A stretch of 64,000 nucleotides of DNA from Psococerastis gibbosa. Taxonomy: Eukaryota; Arthropoda; Insecta; Psocodea; Psocidae. Location of the stretch: assembly GCA_963971405.1 (NCBI GenBank), contig OZ020492.1, positions 3,348,001-3,412,000 of the forward strand, written 5' to 3'. The stretch's first letter is position 1. The number at the start of each line of letters is the position of its first letter. The notes beneath the pieces were generated by a model. The model saw only the letters and a program-made list of their open reading frames with translations, was not told the origin of the DNA and made no database searches. The translations under genes were made by a program, and so were the position numbers. Positions 52,079 to 63,242 of this stretch are shown piece after piece.

Positions 52079-53107
52079 AGAACTCAAGACTTTTGGGGGC
52101 CTGATGCCATGGCTAATAATTATTATTATAATTATTGATTGGTGGTGATGCTCATTGCATGATGTGGTGCGTTTTCCCAACGCCTAGTTTGGGTTCGGTC
52201 CCCCACCCCAATGTAATATTATGGACCAATCTAAGTCCTGTTTCAAGAGAGTACGGGTTTCGAAAGTCCAGTGAATAAGTTTACGGAGATACAAGCGAAT
52301 TTTCTTAAAGTTTTCTCACATGATTAAAACTTCACACTTTTTAGTATTCTTAAAAGTGGACAGTCCATAACCCACGTGATCATTTCCGTACCGTCTCGTT
52401 AAATAGAGTACGTGCTATTTTGTCTACTGTACACTCAACCTATACATGGCAACCACAGAAAATTTCGAGATTAGCCTAACTCGATAAAAGCAGGTGATAA
52501 CTGGCATCTGCAAAGAGCCTAGCAAATAATACTCAGTTAAATATAATACCTACGCACGTTCATAGCCTATACTGCTTAGTTCATTTCAATTGCTCAGATC
52601 AACCTTCAATCCGGTAAATAAGTCCAGTGGTGGCCTTACCCATTGCGAGTCTCTGGGCGGCAGGTCGTCATTGCGAGGCCCTTTGTGAAAAGCATTCACC
52701 GAGCGATAGAGGAGCAGAACTCCCGAACTGACCCGAGTGCCTTACCAGTGTAGGACTGAAGTTAGTATGATCCAAACCAGTGAAGGATTCAGGCCCATCT
52801 AGTCAATAAATATATCGACATTAACATAATTTTCGGGCGTTAACAAACACCAATTGAGCCTAGGGTCCAAATTCAAGGTTTAATTGAAGAAAGGCCATTT
52901 TTTTTTTTACAAAAATAGTATAATAAAGAATAAAAATCTACTATACAAAAGAATTATGCCTTAGTGCAGAAATAACCCCATAAAATTGTAAATTAAACGA
53001 AAATTACTTACACCCTGAAGGTAGAAGTGACTACGGTGTAGCCCCAAACGTAAACTATGTAATTGCTTTAACTGCAGATGCCCACTTTACGCGTGTGAGT
53101 TAAACCA
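52079..53107. other. Non-coding stretch
   Basis: No exon or repeat was identified with confidence. There is a T run near 52901. Confidence 0.4.
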
Positions 53108-53480
53108 AATGTGTTGTTGTTGTTGTTTCCAACGTCTGCTTTCAGCATTTCTGCTTCAAGCAATCCTGTTAGCCTGGCGGGGGGAGTGAGTATGTTTGTT
53201 AACCTGAGACACCCTAAGGGCAGACTCTTTCATCTCGGGGGAAAGAGGAGTTGACTGACAGTGTGGACCTCCTGATTATAGTGGATTCCGAACCACTCGG
53301 GGAACATGATAAAGTCACACGATTAAATCGGAGGTGACCAGGACTCGACACGTACCTTTACTTAAATAAGCGCGTTATCATGTCCCACCATGTTCCCCTG
53401 CCAACGCTGTGCACACTACCAAGTTTGCCGCAGTTTGAAACATGCTCTGTTCTAATGGAATCAACATGGCCGCTGGCCTT
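53108..53480 (-). repeat. Dispersed repeat of about 330 bp, third copy
   Basis: Reverse complement of the 16975 and 31735 copies (AACATGGCC, CCATGTTCCCCTGCCAACG, ACACCCTAAGGGCAGACTC). It extends further at its end, through GGCTAACAGGATTGCTTGAA and GACGTTGGAAACAACAACAA. This supplies the uninterrupted version of the site around 17303/23204. Confidence 0.85.
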
Positions 53481-53567
53481 ATGACCTAATGTGGATATTT
53501 GACTAATATCACGAAAATGTTACAAAAAGAACAAAGGCAAAATCAAACGCCAGAGATACATGGGCGC

Positions 53568-54480
53568 CGGTTTCATAAGGCTTGGTATGGCCCGGGCCAT
53601 ACCAATAATTTTAGGAATAACCATCTCATATTTTAGTGTATTTTCATGAATCAATTCACTATTTTACATTGCACTTATTTAGAACAAATCTTATAATTTA
53701 TTATGAAAATTAAAAATTAATGGAAATGAAATCGTCAAATCGAGTATTTAAATCGAAATTGGCGGGAAAAAGAAGAGTTACATTTTTATTGGTGATCCTC
53801 AACTCCCTAGGAAACGGCGTGTTCCAGGAAAATTTGAAAGTTCTGGTAAATCTGATGCAGGTCATTTATTCAAAAGTGAAGGGGAGTACTTGAGACAGAT
53901 TTATGTCGAAGTTTGCGATACAGTATTGACGGCGGTAAAAGGAAGATTAAAGGCGTCATCTTTAAATAAAATTGAGGCTGTAGAAGAAGAAATCACAACA
54001 TTTTTAGCTCAAGGCGGTGACTTTCAGGACCCTTCATTGAAAAATGCTGAACAATTTTTCTGCAGCGATATCAATATTGGCAGACTAAGTTTACACCTGA
54101 AGATGCTGCATGACAAATTGCTTCGCAAATTGCAAATTGCTTCGCACCCCACCTGTAACTACGGCCACTGCAGAAAGGTGCTTCAGCGCATTGCGCCGCC
54201 TCGAATATTATTTGCGTTCCACGATGACGCAAGAGCGACTTAACCATGTTGCCATTTTAAATGCCCATCAACACCATTTAGACGACTTGGACTTGAGATG
54301 GCTTGTTAATCTGTTCATTAAAAAAAAATTAAAAAAGGAGTGCTGTGTTTGCGCTGCTTTAAAATTAAAAAAATATTTGAATAAAATTGTGGGTTCACTC
54401 TTATTGTGTCATTTTCGCAACAGATTTATTGAAATGATAGCTACAGAGTGAAGCCATATATTTATTGGTGGGGGGGGGGG
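53568..54480 (+). pseudogene. hAT transposase remnant (C-terminal dimerisation region)
   Basis: Between a GGCGCCGGTTTCATAAGGCT left end (about 53570) and a G run near 54471, one frame encodes IYVEVCDTVLTAVKGRLKAS and LKNAEQFFCSDI. After a frameshift near 54150 another frame encodes TTATAERCFSALRRLEYYLR, STMTQERLNHVAILNAHQHH. This TTATAER.FS.L...K..LRS.M...RL motif is the hAT-family dimerisation domain of ZMYM-like transposases. It is a frameshifted, truncated relic. Right terminus not resolved. Confidence 0.8.
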
Positions 54481-55409
54481 GGGCAGAGATATGAAACCAA
54501 AACCGATCATCATCATAATCGTCGAATCAAACAGTGAGCAAATCCTTCTTTGCACTAACTGTAGAAATGTGAATTGGTAACAGCAATTGGTACATTTACA
54601 AAAGAATAAAAAACAGTCAAATCCTCTGTAAATCAGGGAATAATGAAACGCACTCGGGCAGCAGGCAAAAATCGTTAAACCATTTCAGTCTCATTTTCGC
54701 ATATGGATGGTTCTCTCTCGTCTATTTCAGGAAGCGGACGGATTATGGGTACATACGGAATGATTGCCCATGTCGGCTGCAGCCTCATCCTGTAATAAGA
54801 ATGTTCTAACATTAAAACATAAGCTGCAAATTCACATGTAGTAGAACGCTCTATGCCAATTTATGACGCCATATACCATAATGCTTAACCCTGCACATTT
54901 TCATTGCCATTGGCAAGATGGGGTCCTCTAACGCGCTCTTTGCTCATTAGCGAATTAGTGACAACCAATTTGCGGACACCAGCAGTCACAAGGTAAAAAG
55001 CATGATGCTTATCTTGTAGCGGTATGAGCTTAGCGTTGGGAGCGGAGTCTACGTGTTACAAGCATCATCAAATTAGCATGCGGTTAGCGGTGAGCGGTTA
55101 GATCTTTTACCAAAGAACTGGTACGAGTACTTATCAATAAACATAATTTGTTTCGGCTGCGACGGGGTTCCCTATCCTAAAGTATTGGATTATTGTTAGA
55201 TTGGAGAACTCCACTATGCCGATGGGTTAGATGTGTACACTGTGCTAGAATAATATACCTACAACATGCATGCATTAAGAATATTTTTTTTTCTCCGCCT
55301 ATCAAAAAAAATATTCCCCCCAGGTTGTACATCAATTGTCCTCACTATTATGATCGCTAGGGGCGAGTTAGAGCGTTTTCCACACAGATGACTAGCAGTG
55401 ACCTTGGCA
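54481..55409. other. Non-coding stretch
   Basis: No exon or repeat was recognised beyond short direct similarities. It may include the 5' untranslated part of the LINE that becomes readable from about 55410. Confidence 0.4.
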
Positions 55410-57604
55410 GCTCTGATCTCCAGTTAACGTCTTCCACTACACACGCATTACACACAACTCTACAAAGTACTTTCCTGGCTAACCCAAAGGCTCTACATCT
55501 CGTACATATTAATTCTTAATCTCTTTTGGGTCATTTTGACTACTTTGTTCACGTCTTTGAAAATTTGAATGTGCAGGTAATAATAGTATGGGAAAGCTGG
55601 CTGAAACCAACCCTAACTTCAAACTTGGTGAACCTCCCCGGATACAATATCTTTCGCAATGACCGAGTCGGGAAGGGGGGTGGCGGTGTTTGCATTTATG
55701 TCAGGGATGACATATCTGCTACCGTATTAGCCTTATCGGCGTCATTATATTCAGCAAAGTTTGAATTCATTCTTTTAGAGGTGCAGTGCAGATGAAATTG
55801 AAAGTCAAAATACTTTAGATGAAAAAGTTGACAAATTTAAAAATTTAATAACAGAGTTCTACGACCGTCACGCCCCACTCGTTACTCGCAGGGTGAAACG
55901 TCCAGCGACACCCTGGATGACGGTTTCGGTTAAGGAAAAAATTAATAATCGTGACCAGGCGTACCTTAAATACAGAAAAGGCAACCTAACGGTACAAAAT
56001 TATAAAAGAATTCGCAACCAAACAACGCAAGCTATTCGTAATGCAAAGCTACAGTACGCTCATTCCATCTCCCAATTACCAAGAAACAAGTTGTGGAGTA
56101 GTTTAAATAATTTAGGTATCAGTTCCAAAAAGTACCGTAAACCATTACCCAAGGTCGATGTTAATACCCTCAATACTAACTTCGCAAAAACACACCAATG
56201 TAAGGACCCAAAGCCTCATGAGACAATAAAAGAAATCTTATCTGTACCTAAACCAGCCTGGCCTGAATTTTCCTTTAAGCAAATCACGGAACAAGAAGTC
56301 ATCGCTGCTGTCGAAAAAGTGAAATCCAACGCCAGTGGCGTCGACCTACTTAATAGAAAACTTCTACTTAAAATACTACCATTTGTTTCTCAAACGATCA
56401 CTCATATTTATAACTATTCACTTACTACTTGCAGTTTTCCATCAGCGTGGAAGAAGGCTCTCATAAAACCCATAGCTAAAAACCAAAACCCAGCCACTGA
56501 AAATGACCAGCACCCTATTAGCATATTGCCGTTCTTATCCAAGCCACTGGAGAAAATTGTATTGGAACAAGTTTCGAGCTATATAGGTAGCTATAATTTA
56601 GCTAACCCCCTACAATCAGGTTTCAAGAAAAACCATAGCACTACTTCAGCATTAATTCAAGTGGTCGACAATTTAAGTTGTGCCTATGACAGAGGTGACG
56701 TAATCTGCATTATTCATTTAGATTACTCCAGCGCGTTCTCATGTGTAAAACATGACATTTTCCTTGCTACGTTAAAATCTTTAAGACAATTTCTTGGCTT
56801 CGCTCTTACTTGGAAAGTGGAGAACAAGCAACGAGAATAGGCGACTAAACGTCAGAGTTCTGTAGCCTTCCTGACGGATTAATGCAGGGTACGATTTTGA
56901 GCCCCTGGTGTTTCTCCACTTATGCAGACTTATTGTCCCAGTCATTGAATAAATGTTCTTATCACGTATATGCTGACGACTTTCAAATATATTCCAGTTT
57001 CAAGCCTTATAATTGTGAACAGGCCATAGCTGATATTAATGCTGATTTAGAGAACGTCTTGAAATGGTCAATAAAACACGGTCTCATGTTGAACCCGACT
57101 AAGAGTCAGGCAATGCTGATAGGCAGCCACAATACTGTAGTAAAATTACAAAATACTTTAGGGTCAACCATTATTATCAGTGGTGAAGTAATACCCTTTA
57201 AACAAGACGGTGTGAAAAATCTAGGAGTGTATTTAGACCCACAACTTAACTGGTCACTCAATGTAAATAAAACCTGTAGCAAAATTTATAAATGTTTACA
57301 TCCCTTGAACAAAATTAGAAACTTTTTACCAATTAATATAAAGAAAAATATTGTTTCTACGCTTATTACCCCACTATTTGATTATTGTATTGTTCTGTCA
57401 TTCAGTCGCACGGATCATCTGTCTCGTCGTTTGCACCGGACCTGAACTGATGCTTACGATTTATTTCTAATACAAAGCGCCGCGACCACATCAGCCCACA
57501 GTACAGAGCACTAAATTTCCTAACCACCGACCAAAAAACACAACACCACGCACTGATGCTAATGTATATAGTAACCCACTCAAGCGCACCTTCCTACATC
57601 ATAC
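55410..57604 (+). mobile_element. Frameshifted Jockey/CR1-type LINE, 5' part
   Basis: Frames in order: an endonuclease start (ALHLVHINSSLLGHFDYF-like), then IIVWESWLKPTLTSNLVNLP and GKGGGGVCIYVRDD. An internal deletion follows at about 55790. The RT-linker comes next (RPATPWMTVSVKEKINNRDQ), then the RT core: AFSCVKHDIF (AF..V.HD), GLMQGTILSPWCFSTYADLL (QG..LSP..F..Y) and YHVYADDFQIY (YADD catalytic box). The post-RT region is DYCIVLSFSRTDHLSRRLHR. Stops near 56838 and 57445 and lost blocks make it non-functional. The ORF is interrupted at about 57604 by another transposon and resumes after it (58466-58600). Confidence 0.88.
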
Positions 57605-58465
57605 AAGAACCGGTCCGAGTTTTCTCAAACATGCTTTCCAATTTATCAACATTAGTAGATCTTCTTCTTCTTCTTCTTCAGCCAACGCCCATCCTTGGCT
57701 GGTAGGCCATTTGACGCACATTAGTAGATAGAGAATATGAGTAATTTCATGGTAAATAATTTTCCTATCGTTAAATTTCCGATATCTCGGGGGGATAGGT
57801 CAGACCAACACATTACCACACAGCAATAATGGCAGGGCACGCAATGCATTTGAGCGTGAATTATCTATCATTTTTTCAAAAACATTTTTTTGTACAAAAC
57901 CAAATACTTTTTTGGGAAAGCAACCTGTCCGGTTTCGTTCCTCAATTTAACACCTACAACATACCTGAAGGTAGAAATCATCGATAGAAAGGTTTCGCAG
58001 AAAAATTATTTTTTAGTCATTTTTCATTAAAATATAGGCCTACATATTTTTATTTTTTTACCCCCAGAAGCAACCTATCAAGGGTCAAGCGACCCCCCGC
58101 ATTTTATCAACATTAATAACAACTACAATAAATGCGAATTTAAAAGAAATCGTTGGAGCCGTTTTCGGGAAATAATTTTTTTTAACGTTTTTTTGGAGTT
58201 TTTTGAGAATAAAACCCCCTCAAGTTGAGTTAGCCCCTAATAAAAAAAATAGTCCCGAGGTATGATTTTTGTGAACGTACATGGCGAATTTCATCAAAAT
58301 CGACCGAGTAGTTTGCCCGGAAATCAACGAACAGACAGACATTTCGTAAAAACCACTTTTTTGGGTTCCTGGGACCTAAAAACGTGTAAATCCATTGAAA
58401 TCTCGGAATCGAAAATTTCGACCGTCACAAAGGTTTCCTTATACTACGTATAAATTGGAAAGCAA
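57605..58465 (+). mobile_element. GCTTTCCAATTTAT-ended transposon nested in the LINE
   Basis: The left end AGAACCGGTCCGAGTTTTCT with TGCTTTCCAATTTAT (to about 57642) and right end ATAAATTGGAAAGCA (to about 58466) enclose about 830 bases. Inside is GTAGATC followed by a (TTC)n tract and GCCAACGCCCATCCTTGGCT (57657-57728). The latter is flanked by the repeat ATTAGTAGAT and looks like a further SINE-sized insertion. The rest matches 59000-59592 (GGGAAAGCAACCTGTCCGGT, GACAGACATTTCGTAAAA). No transposase is present. Confidence 0.8.
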
Positions 58466-58610
58466 AAATACACAAAATTACAGTCACACCGCAATGCCAC
58501 AACATACCAAATACCACTACATAAGACCACAAGTCACGGCCAATCTACAGTAATATACGCTATTCGCCACTGGAACCGCCTGGTACAGTGTACTATTTAA
58601 CATCTAAATC
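58466..58610 (+). mobile_element. LINE, continuation after the nested insertion
   Basis: ACAGTCACACCGCAATGCCA, CACGGCCAATCTACAGTAAT and ATTCGCCACTGGAACCGCCT translate as the end of the RT ORF (..W N.LP-like region). They complete the sequence that breaks at 57604. The two halves confirm the order of insertion: LINE first, DNA transposon second. Confidence 0.65.
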
Positions 58611-58985
58611 ATACGAGAAGTTAAAAAGCATCAATAGAGGCGATTTTCCCAGTATCACTTTGTAGATTTTTTTTGCCCCCCCCCCCCCCCAACAAAAAAA
58701 ACTAAAGTTCAAGAGGGAAGCGACCACGTACGAAATTCTTACGTGAACTTTATTGCGGATACAAGTTTCATGAAATTTTTCCAACAAAACTTGAAAATAC
58801 CGTATAATGAAATAGTCTTCTTAAACTTGGATTGACTTAATATTTAAAAACTTTCTACATTCCACATCCTCCTGAAATCTGTCCGGACCCCTCTGGCAAC
58901 GGCCTAGGATATTCCCTATCCCAAAGCACTGAATTAATCGATGGCATTGCATATTCTTGATAGGGTAGACCAATGCACACAGTAA
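58611..58985. other. Non-coding stretch
   Basis: Contains a C run near 58676 and no recognised feature. Minus-strand ORFs are shadows. Confidence 0.4.
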
Positions 58986-59592
58986 TAATAGCATTGCGCA
59001 CAATGCATTTGAGCGTGAGTCTTCTATCATTTTTTCGAAAAATAATTTATTGCACAAATCCAAATACTTTTTTGGGAAAGCAACCTGTCCGGTTTTTTTA
59101 CTCAATTTAACACCTAAAACATGCCTGAAGGTAGAAATCATCGATAGAAATTTTTATTTTTTTTACCCCCAAAAGCAAACTATTAAGGGGCAAGCGACCC
59201 CCGCATTTTGTTAAAGTTGATAACGGCTACAATATATGTGAATAAAAAGAAATCGTTGGAGCCGTTTTTGAGAAATAATTTTTTTATACGTTTTTTTTTT
59301 GTTGAGTTTTTTGAGAATAAAACCCCGCCAAATTGGAGTTAGCCCAAAATAATAAAAAAATGTTCCCGAGGTATGATTTTTTTGAACCTACCATGCCAAA
59401 TTTCATCCTAATCCACCGAGTAGTTTGCCCGGAAATCGACGAACAGACAGAGCGACAGACAGACAGACATTTCGTAAAAAACACTTTTTTGGGATCCTGG
59501 GACCTCAAAACGTGTAAATCGGTTGAAATCTCGGAGTCGGAAATTTTGACCATCACAAAGCTTTCCTTATATTACGTATAAATTGGAAAGCA
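58986..59592 (+). mobile_element. Second copy of the GCTTTCC transposon family
   Basis: ACAATGCATTTGAGCGTGAG, GGGAAAGCAACCTGTCCGGT, GGGGCAAGCGACCCCCGCAT, CCGAGTAGTTTGCCCGGAAA and a terminal ATTACGTATAAATTGGAAAG match the element at 57800-58465 in the same orientation. Its left end lacks the TGCTTTCC terminus, so it is truncated on that side. Confidence 0.75.
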
Positions 59593-59740
59593 TGAAAGCA
59601 TGGGTTAGCATGAAAACAAGACTTTATAGTCTTATTGTTCGCCTCTTGTTTTTTTGCAATAAAATAGTTTTCAATTCAATTCAATAAATAAATAAGGACT
59701 TTCTTTTTGTTCTATTACTAATACACATTACATACAGTAA

Positions 59741-60159
59741 TACGGAGTGGAGTGCTGGCCATTGCGGAGGGACGAAGAGCAACTGCTGCATGTGGCTGAG
59801 ATGCGAATGTTGCGGTACTGTCTGGGTTACAAATTGACAGACAGGAGGAGAAACGAGGACATCCAGGCGGAGATGCAAGTAGCACCGATCACCGACAAAG
59901 TCAGGGAACGAAGACTGGCATGGTGGGGCCATGCGCTAAGGAGAGAAGATGGACACCTGCTACAACGTGTGAGGGACTACACGGAGGAGGGCCCAAGACC
60001 TATAGGACGACCGAGGATGTTCCTTGAAACGAAAGTGAGGGAGGACCTAAGGACCCTCGGTCTCTCGCCGGATGATACCCAAAACCGAAACACCTGGAAG
60101 ATTAAGATCCGTGCCGCCGACCCCGTGGGAGGAATAAGGCGCCGTTAAAGTAAGTAAGT
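59741..60159 (+). mobile_element. Short LINE tail with exact target duplication
   Basis: The insert encodes the C-terminal tail of a non-LTR reverse transcriptase: ECWPLRRDEEQLLHVAEMRM, LRYCLGYKLTDRRRNEDIQA, RERRLAWWGHALRREDGH, GRPRMFLETKVREDLRTLGL. It ends GGIRRR and a stop at 60148, then a (GTAA)n tail. It is bounded by ATACAGTAA (59732-59740 and 60160-60168), a 9-bp duplication. It is a strongly 5'-truncated copy (419 bp) with an intact short frame and no initiation signal. The tail pattern is common in RTE-like elements, and the clade call is tentative. Confidence 0.88.
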
Positions 60160-60478
60160 ATACAGTAAATCAAACAAGACATCAGAGTTTTGCGCACTCT
60201 TGCCAATAGAAAAATAAAACCAGAATATCAAAACATAACAAAAATACCATGTTCAGTATGTGTGTGTGCCCCTATTTGGTTCGTCAGTTACTCCTGACCT
60301 CCGGTGTCGCAAGTCATTTCTATATATTTTAACTTTATTTGTTCTTAATGCTTAATTCGGGATTTCTTCATTAAATTAAATGCTAATTGCATACATAAAT
60401 TTTAAACCCCAACCACGCGTGTAGGCCTGACATCTGCAAATCATTACAACAATTAGACCATAGCATAAAGTAACTTAC

Positions 60479-60648
60479 GTCTTTTCAATGAGATGATCGG
60501 GCAGAATAGCCGGTGGCTGATAATTTTTTATCTCATCAGAAAGTTCAACCTGAAGCAGAGGCGATGGAGATTCCGATGAATATAAAAACGGTTGAGGAAC
60601 TGCAGAGGTGACTTCAGGAATGGTAGAATCTCGAGTCTGACCATTGGG
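60479..60648 (-). CDS. Minus-strand KRVRF gene, exon D (Pro/Ser-rich)
   Basis: Minus strand, acceptor TGCTCTGTTGTAG to donor GAAAAGAC/GTAAGT, 170 bases. One frame is fully open: PNGQTRDSTIPEVTSAVPQP, FLYSSESPSPLLQVELSDEI, KNYQPPAILPDHLIEKT. It ends in phase 2. That frame needs the preceding exon to end in phase 0. Exon C, read in its best frame, ends in phase 2, which would force a frame in D that stops at LNFLMR. Either a short exon lies between C and D, or exon B uses the alternative donor GCTA/GTATTA, or C and D are alternative exons. Function unknown. Confidence 0.55.
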
Positions 60649-60960
60649 CTACAACAGAGCAACAGAACCAAGTCATATTTAAGACAACATTTGTTCAGTA
60701 CTGTACTTTTCTGTAGTATTCTTGCATTGATAATTATTTTGTCTAGCAGGTTGCAAGCAATGCAAAGATGGATTTTTAGTTCACACTGGAAGACTTTTTT
60801 ATTTATTTAAAAACTTGTTTTAAGGGCGACTGCAGGCTAGGGATATACGCCCACCGAGTTGTTGTTACGTTACTACGGACTGGACAACGAGGTTGCCCAG
60901 GGACCGTCAAAATAGTTCTATGGATATATGTATGCATGTGTGTGAGTGTGTGAATGCTAC

Positions 60961-61058
60961 CTGAGTTTGATTTGGGCTATAATTTCTGAAGTGTACAGGA
61001 ACATCAACACATCGTTGACTTGCTCCTCCGTGTCTCCCAGGATTTGACGCATGGTCGC
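60961..61058 (-). CDS. Minus-strand KRVRF gene, exon C
   Basis: Minus strand, acceptor GTGCCTTCCAG to donor AAACTCAG/GTAGCA, 98 bases. Entered in phase 0 from exon B, it encodes ATMRQILGDTEEQVNDVLMF and LYTSEIIAQIKL, a likely amphipathic helix. A second frame (DHASNPGRHGG.. NYSPNQTQ) is also open and would join exon D in phase. The helical frame looks more like a conserved protein and agrees with exons A and B. The dual openness is the unusual point. Confidence 0.55.
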
Positions 61059-61254
61059 CTGGAAGGCACACATCGAACATTGAAATTTGTATAAGCTATC
61101 TTGGCTCCATGTAGTGGATTCGGCTAGCTAGAGAACCTAACCCAGTTATTAGGGGAGTGCATAGATTTAAAAAGTTAGTGTTTCCTGGAATTGGCCAATA
61201 TTAATTATATGCATACGCAGCAGGCAAGTAGAGGCCGTATAGTAATTACAAACT

Positions 61255-61385
61255 GTTATATGTATACATGACGAAGCAGTAGGATCTGGGATGATAGGCC
61301 GTGGTCGCTCTGGAAGCGCACTTCCAAAGTATTTCCAAAGTATGCTTTCAGAATGTAACTCAGGCCGTGAAAGCCTTTTAATTAT
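61255..61385. repeat. Copy of the GGCCGTGGTCG repeat family
   Basis: AGGATCTGGGATGATAGGCC, GTGGTCGCTCTGGAAGCGCA and CAGGCCGTGAAAGCCTTTTA match parts of 30490-30680. It lies in the intron between exons B and C. It is diverged, and the arms no longer pair well. Confidence 0.55.
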
Positions 61386-61425
61386 ATTGTTATATGTATA
61401 CATTTTTTTAATGCAATAAACTAAC

Positions 61426-61534
61426 CTTAATACTAGCTTTGGTCGGCCTGGGCTCATAAGGATTTAGAGTCAGGTTTTCGAATTGCTCCGTCATTTTGTC
61501 TTCGGTAGCCATGCGTTTGCCGTAGTTGTGCTCC
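61426..61534 (-). CDS. Minus-strand KRVRF gene, exon B
   Basis: Minus strand, acceptor TTTTTTCATGCAG to donor ATTAAG/GTTAGT, 109 bases. Its first base completes the split Glu codon from exon A (GA|G). It then encodes EHNYGKRMATEDKMTEQFEN and LTLNPYEPRPTKASIK in phase 0. The frame match with exon A, the good splice sites and the polar, protein-like sequence support a real exon. No domain is recognised. An alternative donor inside the exon (GCTA/GTATTA) would change the frame of exon C. Confidence 0.65.
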
Positions 61535-61670
61535 CTGCATGAAAAAATAAATAAGTACACTTTGTAGTATAATCACGTACCTACAGATAACTTCAGTGCT
61601 CTTACTTAGGACTGACGAAAAAACCATCAAACCTGATTTTTTTGAACCGAAATTAGAGGATATAGAAAAT

Positions 61671-61800
61671 CTGGGCTTGGCGAGATTTGAACGCACGATC
61701 TACGCCTAACCGGGGCTTCGTTTTAACCGCTGGACCACAAGCCCGCACAAGAGTGTAATGTCAGTGTTATATATACCGTATAACACTGCAATACAATGTG
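61671..61800 (-). mobile_element. tRNA-derived SINE (family B), minus-strand copy
   Basis: On the minus strand, GCTTGTGGTCCAGCGGTTAA (A box) and GATCGTGCGTTCAAATCTCG (B box) match the 7480-7550 copy. The segment TAATGTCAGTGTTATATATA follows at about 61757. It lies in the intron upstream of exon B and is a decayed copy. Confidence 0.65.
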
Positions 61801-63242
61801 TAAATTATTTTGTTGAATTCTCAGAATAATTGGCAAGATAAAAATTTATTTGCAGCACAGTAGTGTATATTAGAGAAACGAGATTGTAAATATCAGCACT
61901 AAAGCTCCATACTGGGAATCATGTGACTTAGTTGCAAGAGTCAATCTCAGGATAAATTTTCTGCTATCGACATCGTCCTTTAATTGAGCTAATAAAAGTA
62001 TATATAATTTTGTTGATTCCTAGTTTGACCATGCCACAAAATGAATACAACTAAGTTTCGACACTGACTCCTGAATTAAGTAATAGTACCAAGTCAAATC
62101 CTTAACCTCTCACAGATTCAGGACACTCAGCAGCTCGGTCCCAGGACGAGCTCAGGCAGAATCAGTGCAAGGGGCAGTGTATAGGTTGCCCCATGTACGA
62201 CGTACCACTATCATCGGCTTACATTTCATGCCATTATAATGAACTAATATTAACTTTATACGGAAAAACGTGTTAAGCAATACATTATTGCTTTCCTGTT
62301 AATACCTTAGTATAAGGAAAGCTAAGTGAAGGTTGAAATGTTCGGTTTTGAGAATAGTGGTTTTGACGAAATGTCTGACTGTCGGTCGGTCGGTCTGTCT
62401 GTGGAGGGTTTTACTATCCAAAAACTAAAAACAAAATGGCTAAAACAATTACTTCGATCGATGATTTCTAAGTTCAGGCATGTTTCAGGTATTAAATAGA
62501 GTAACAAAACCAAACAGGCATGATCTGCTAAATGGGATTTCTCCGTTTTTTTTAGTCAAACTCATTCTACTTCGAGATCGGCATGTTTCCTCTCTGTATT
62601 TTCGATTACATTCACAGGGAATTTCATAGTCGTAGTTCCTGGCGTCATTCTTGGGATAATTTGGCTTGGCAACTTTCTTAGGGGTTCTTCGAACTTGAAT
62701 TCTGTTCGGATGTTAACTTTTCGACCTATCTTCATAATCTTTATGGAGAAACCAGATATGTATGGCAGGAGCTAGTAGAATTGTTCAGAGGGCGGCTGCT
62801 AGGTAATGACTGACAATATATGAAGGAAGTGAATACCCTCCATTATAATAGACTATAATAGGGAAAATGAAAGCTACAAACTAGCCCAGCGAAGAAAATT
62901 GGATACACCCATCCGAGAAAAATCAACACCAGAAACCGTTGTCATCCAGCCATCAAATGACCATTTACACAACAGGCAATGTAAGTCCAATTAACCCTTT
63001 GTTAAATTATATTACATCATTCTCATGAACCTTTTCCAATAAGCATGTACGGGTTTACTCGTACCGGTCCTTTAATTGGTTTTATAATAAGTTTATTCAG
63101 AAATAAAAGCTCAAGCTTAACTTAATAATTTTCTATTTAAGGGCAGTTTGTGCATTCATCCCTTACCCTTCAGGGCTCCTTTACTCTAAAATAGTGACTG
63201 TGCATACCGAACTTATTGTATAGAACTCTTGTTAACACTTAC
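61801..63242. other. Intron between exons A and B of the minus-strand gene
   Basis: Includes a fragment of the CTTTCC / GAAATGTCTG family at 62287-62520 (ATTGCTTTCCTGTTAATACC, CGGTCGGTCGGTCTGTCTGT). It also has the dispersed motif near 63045 (AGCATGTACGGGTTTACTCG). An acceptor-like CTCTCACAG at about 62114 on the plus strand leads only to a short open stretch and was not accepted as an exon. Confidence 0.5.

Noticed and set aside
62115..62190. Possible small exon after CTCTCACAG
   Set aside because: Only about 23 codons to a stop, no matching donor, and opposite in strand to the gene in which it lies.
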